This document shows positions 61,323 through 64,000 of a stretch of DNA of 64,000 nucleotides, piece by piece. The stretch spans positions 11,914,001 through 11,978,000 of the forward strand of contig CP114484.1 of NCBI GenBank assembly GCA_027186245.1. Direction: 5' to 3'. Source of the stretch: Coriaria nepalensis. Its lineage: Eukaryota; Streptophyta; Magnoliopsida; Cucurbitales; Coriariaceae. Position 1 is the first letter of the stretch, and each line of letters begins with the position of its first letter. A program made the translations under genes and the position numbers. The notes beneath the pieces were generated by a model. That model searched no databases, was not told the origin of the DNA, and worked only from the letters and a program-made list of their open reading frames with translations.

Positions 61323-62228
61323 TTGTAGCTTTCGTGGATCCGATGAATACTTTTCTTCCGAACTATGATTCATTGTATGCCTCTTAATTTGGGCTTTTCG
61401 GGTCGATGATGTCTTGTCGTTGTCGTTCGTTAAATTGATTCGAGTCGTAGAGTTTCTGGCATTCTCAACTGTAAACTTGGGTTTCTCCGGTTTCGGGCTG
61501 CTCATTTGGTCGGGATCGAATGAAGCATGTGACAAAATGTCCACGTTCTTATTTGAGGTTGAAATGGAGATAGCTTCTTCATACAAGTACTGTCTGAAAC
61601 GAACGACCTGCTTTTCGAGTCGGACAACTTCTTCTTCCAGAACCGCCACTTCAGCAAGAAGCTCTAGTGTCTATTCAAAGTTGAATTCTTGCATTAATAA
61701 CTACAGAAACTCTTGCAGCAACAAAGGGTGAAAAAAAAAGGCTTAATGCTAAAGGTTAATTATTACTGACATGAGAAGAGAGGCACGGAGGGAGACGAGG
61801 TAGAGCTCCTAAGGGTCGGTTTAAAGCTCTTTCTAAAGCTCTATGTACATTCTCTTCTTGTCTGAGTTTCTTCCTCAGCTTATCAACCTGTAAGATTCAA
61901 CATTCAAACTTCAAAAATCAATCATGATAGGTTATAAAGTCTGATGTTGTGAGTTCATTATTCATACGTCTTGCTGCAGAGCCAATTTTCTCTCTTTAAT
62001 TGAAACTCGTCCACTTTTTGGTGCTAATTTTTCTCCATCCTTTGCCTTAACCTCTTCCATTTCTTCCTTCTAATTTAAAAAAGGATTGATTTTAAATTTG
62101 CAGGCGTAATAAGTATACACTAATCCAAGATATGTTGAGATTAAGGTGATTACTGTGATTGCTTGATCATTCTTCTTCAGAGGAGCCTTTACAGACATGA
62201 CCACCGTCGTTCTTCCTCTGCTATTCAT
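61323..62228 (-). CDS. MIP1-type leucine-zipper protein (DUF547 family N terminus), 3' end unresolved
   Basis: Four exons high to low: 62228-62154, 62069-61968, 61887-61771, 61670-61323, all phase 0, giving 214 residues before the next intron. The start [19 protein letters not shown] is followed by a basic stretch ([36 protein letters not shown]), then [47 protein letters not shown]. This is the 'Ternary complex factor MIP1 leucine-zipper' domain that normally precedes a C-terminal DUF547 domain. It should form a long coiled coil. Exon 4 ends SSDPRKLQ at a CAA|GTATGT donor. The expected DUF547 exons are not visible in the 3 kb to the left, so the gene may be a short form or truncated. Confidence 0.78.
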
Positions 62229-63112
62229 TCTCTTCTCTTTAGTTAGTTAAATCTGGAAAACAAGTTATCAAACCAGACCCAATTCATCAAACTTGCCATG
62301 ACAAAGTTTTGCAAGAAACAAGATAAAAGATTTACGTACCTCCTTACAAATCCAACAGGACCAAACAAAACCCAGATAGACCAAGCAGAGAATGTGAGAT
62401 AATTGCACGTCTCTCTCTCTATCTATATATATATGTATCAGATATGTATCATACTCCAATCTCCACCGCTTAGAGAGAAAGAGAGAGGAGAGAGGAAAGA
62501 GGAAAGAGGAGAGAGAAAGGGGTAGCTTAGCTGCCTGTGCGTATCTGATTGTAATGAGTGAGACAGTGAGAAGAGAAAAGGAGGGGTGGAGTCTTAATAA
62601 GTCCAGGATCACGCACTGTGAAGTATAAGATGCTGCGTCATCATCAAATCAACGTGTGTTTCCTCTTTTTTCTTTAGATCACTTCCTTTCCTTCCTTTTT
62701 CCTGTTTCTTTTTCTGTTAACATCCATTTCTGTCCCCTTCGAGATCACAACCTTCCGAATCTAACACTAAAACAGGGGAAGAAACAGAGAGATGAGGCTC
62801 TGATGAATGGTGTGTGATATTTATATTCTGTGTGTTCAAGATTTCATTGGTACTGTGATCTTAGAGAGCAAAGAATGAGGTGGACGCATTTTTATTATTT
62901 TTATAATAAGGTTATGTGCTGGATTTTTCAGCAAAAAGGCTGCTTTACTCACATGTTTGCCAACTAAGCAACTATATCTAACATTTTTTTTTTAATTAAA
63001 AAAAAAATGAGCATTATCATATGCATTGTGATGTTAGATAGAAAGCTACTTAAACAAAGACATTATCATCATATGCCTTCATTGCCATCGCCATCATATT
63101 GAAAGCGATGCA
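62229..63112. other. Leader and promoter of the MIP1-zipper gene
   Basis: Includes CT- and GA-rich tracts near 62407-62424 and 62473-62519, typical of a plant 5' region. No further gene is supported. Confidence 0.5.
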
Positions 63113-63216
63113 AACTCAATTGGGAAGATGGGACAGTATGTAAGAACTGTTGAGCTAAGTTGGTAACTCAATTGGGAAGATGGGACAGTATGTAAGAACT
63201 GTTGAGCTAAGTTGGT
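63113..63216. repeat. Perfect tandem duplication, period 52 bp
   Basis: The unit beginning aactcaattgggaagatggg and ending gagctaagttggt occurs twice back to back (63113-63164 and 63165-63216) without a mismatch that I can see, so it is a recent event. Confidence 0.93.
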
Positions 63217-63397
63217 AGTCATAGTGAATAGTGAGGGTCCATAGTTCATGTCCTCTTAGAAGCAATACTTACTACTTGAGGAGGAATCAACAATCTGATA
63301 ATCTGATTCTAAACTGCAGATGAACCCTCTGTAATTAATGTGGTAAGAAAATAGAAGATCGGGAAACAGCTTTCACATATAGGGAGAGGAGGGGACC

Positions 63398-63581
63398 TCT
63401 ACGTTGCCCAAGCGGTTAGGTAAAGGTAACTTCCATGAACTTAGCCTGTGTTCAAACTCTATGTTCAATATTTGAGATTATACTCTAGATTTACTTGGTA
63501 ATGATATGAGTCCAACCGCTCTCCTTGAGGTTTGCAACTTATCGGCACGTGGAAAAGTTTCCCAAATTTCCCAAAAAAAAA
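63398..63581 (+). mobile_element. tRNA-derived SINE with poly-A tail and target duplication
   Basis: The head has an A-box-like TTGCCCAAGCGGTTAGG (63413) and a B-box-like TGTTCAAACTCT (63449), about 36 bp apart as in tRNA genes and tRNA-derived SINEs. The tail ends in about nine A at 63573-63581. The flanks atagggagaggaggggacc (left, 63379-63397) and atagggaggaggggcc (right, 63582-63597) agree except for two small gaps, as expected of a target-site duplication. Confidence 0.75.
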
Positions 63582-63599
63582 ATAGGGAGGAGGGGCCAA

Positions 63600-64000
63600 A
63601 AGCTGATTAAAAAAAAGCTGCTTCTTCTGTTTTATCTTTGACTAGGATGATGAGTATGTGACAATCAAAGCAGAAAGAAAAACCTGATTTCAAAGATGGA
63701 AGATTTGATGGTCTGAGCTTGGAATGGCAGGAGGATTTTCTATTTTTGTGAAGAAGGTGATGAAATTAAGTTGGTCCCCCCTTCTTTGGGTCTGATCTTT
63801 GTGCTAGATTGCACTAAAACCCATTAAAGTAAAGGCATAGATGGATCCAGAAAACAATAATAAGTAGTATTATTGTTGTCTATCTGAAACATAGATTTGA
63901 AAAGAAGGTCAAAATGGAGCAGAGGCTGTTTTAGGAGGCCCTACAATATTTGAAGCAGATTTTCATGCATAGGTTTCAGGAGCACTCTCTTCAACTCTTT
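63600..64000. other. Spacer at the right edge
   Basis: No gene or element is supported in the last 400 bases. Confidence 0.5.

Noticed and set aside
1..64000. CRISPR arrays, operons, rRNA and canonical tRNA genes
   Set aside because: None seen. The sequence is a plant nuclear region, and the only tRNA-like segment (63413-63460) belongs to the SINE.

Overview
The window is nuclear DNA of a flowering plant, most likely a eudicot. The genes are split by short GT-AG introns, the spacers are AT-rich, and the gene families are typical of land plants: REM-type B3 factors, a KANADI-like factor, ent-kaurene oxidase, an ADR1-type helper NLR, a MIZU-KUSSEI-like protein and TIN1. The species cannot be named from sequence alone. 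Exon coordinates were worked out by hand from splice sites and reading-frame phase. Family names come from remembered protein families, not from a search.

Layout, left to right. 1-98 (-) is the first exon of a probable KANADI/GARP factor that runs off the window. 2.86-6.60 kb (-) holds two REM-type B3 genes: an intact two-domain gene (2858-3759) and a three-domain paralogue (4241-6604) carrying three disabling lesions. 7.44-10.16 kb (-) is a single-exon MOCOS-like PLP-fold protein with Arg at the expected cofactor lysine. 11.89-12.78 kb (+) is a broken LRX-type LRR gene. 14.07-16.20 kb (+) is ent-kaurene oxidase (CYP701A). 18.79-20.94 kb (+) is a thylakoidal processing peptidase. 22.38-23.78 kb (+) is TIN1. 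24.8-27.5 kb is a giant imperfect palindrome. 28.38-31.85 kb (+) is a NAT3-type nucleobase transporter in 14 exons. 32.91-35.93 kb (-) is an ADR1-type helper NLR. 36.58-38.56 kb is a hAT-like element with a second TIR element nested in it. 39.2-39.9 kb (-) is a small unrecognised gene. 40.50-45.26 kb (-) is gamma-tubulin complex protein 5 in 17 exons. 46.10-48.94 kb (-) is a MAPKKK5-type kinase. 50.32-51.06 kb (-) is a subgroup-22 R2R3-MYB. 52.75-53.54 kb (-) is a MIZU-KUSSEI-like protein. 55.8-58.2 kb is a decayed LTR retroelement. 58.34-59.13 kb (-) is a broken DUF1645 gene. 61.3-62.2 kb (-) is the N-terminal part of a MIP1-leucine-zipper protein. 63.40-63.58 kb is a tRNA-derived SINE with target duplications and a poly-A tail.

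The genes do not form a pathway and each appears to have its own promoter. Shared themes are signalling and immunity (ADR1-type NLR, MAPKKK5, MYB), hormone synthesis (kaurene oxidase), organelle and ER protein handling (thylakoid peptidase, TIN1) and the cytoskeleton (GCP5). Several neighbours (TIN1, MIP1-zipper, MAPKKK5, MOCOS-like, MYB44-like, DUF617) have Arabidopsis counterparts that I recall near the lower end of chromosome 5, which suggests a conserved ancestral block. No wholly unknown system was found. The most notable items are the 2.7-kb palindrome, the Lys-to-Arg MOCOS-like protein, the nested transposons, the three dead or dying genes beside intact relatives, and several short perfect or near-perfect tandem duplications.
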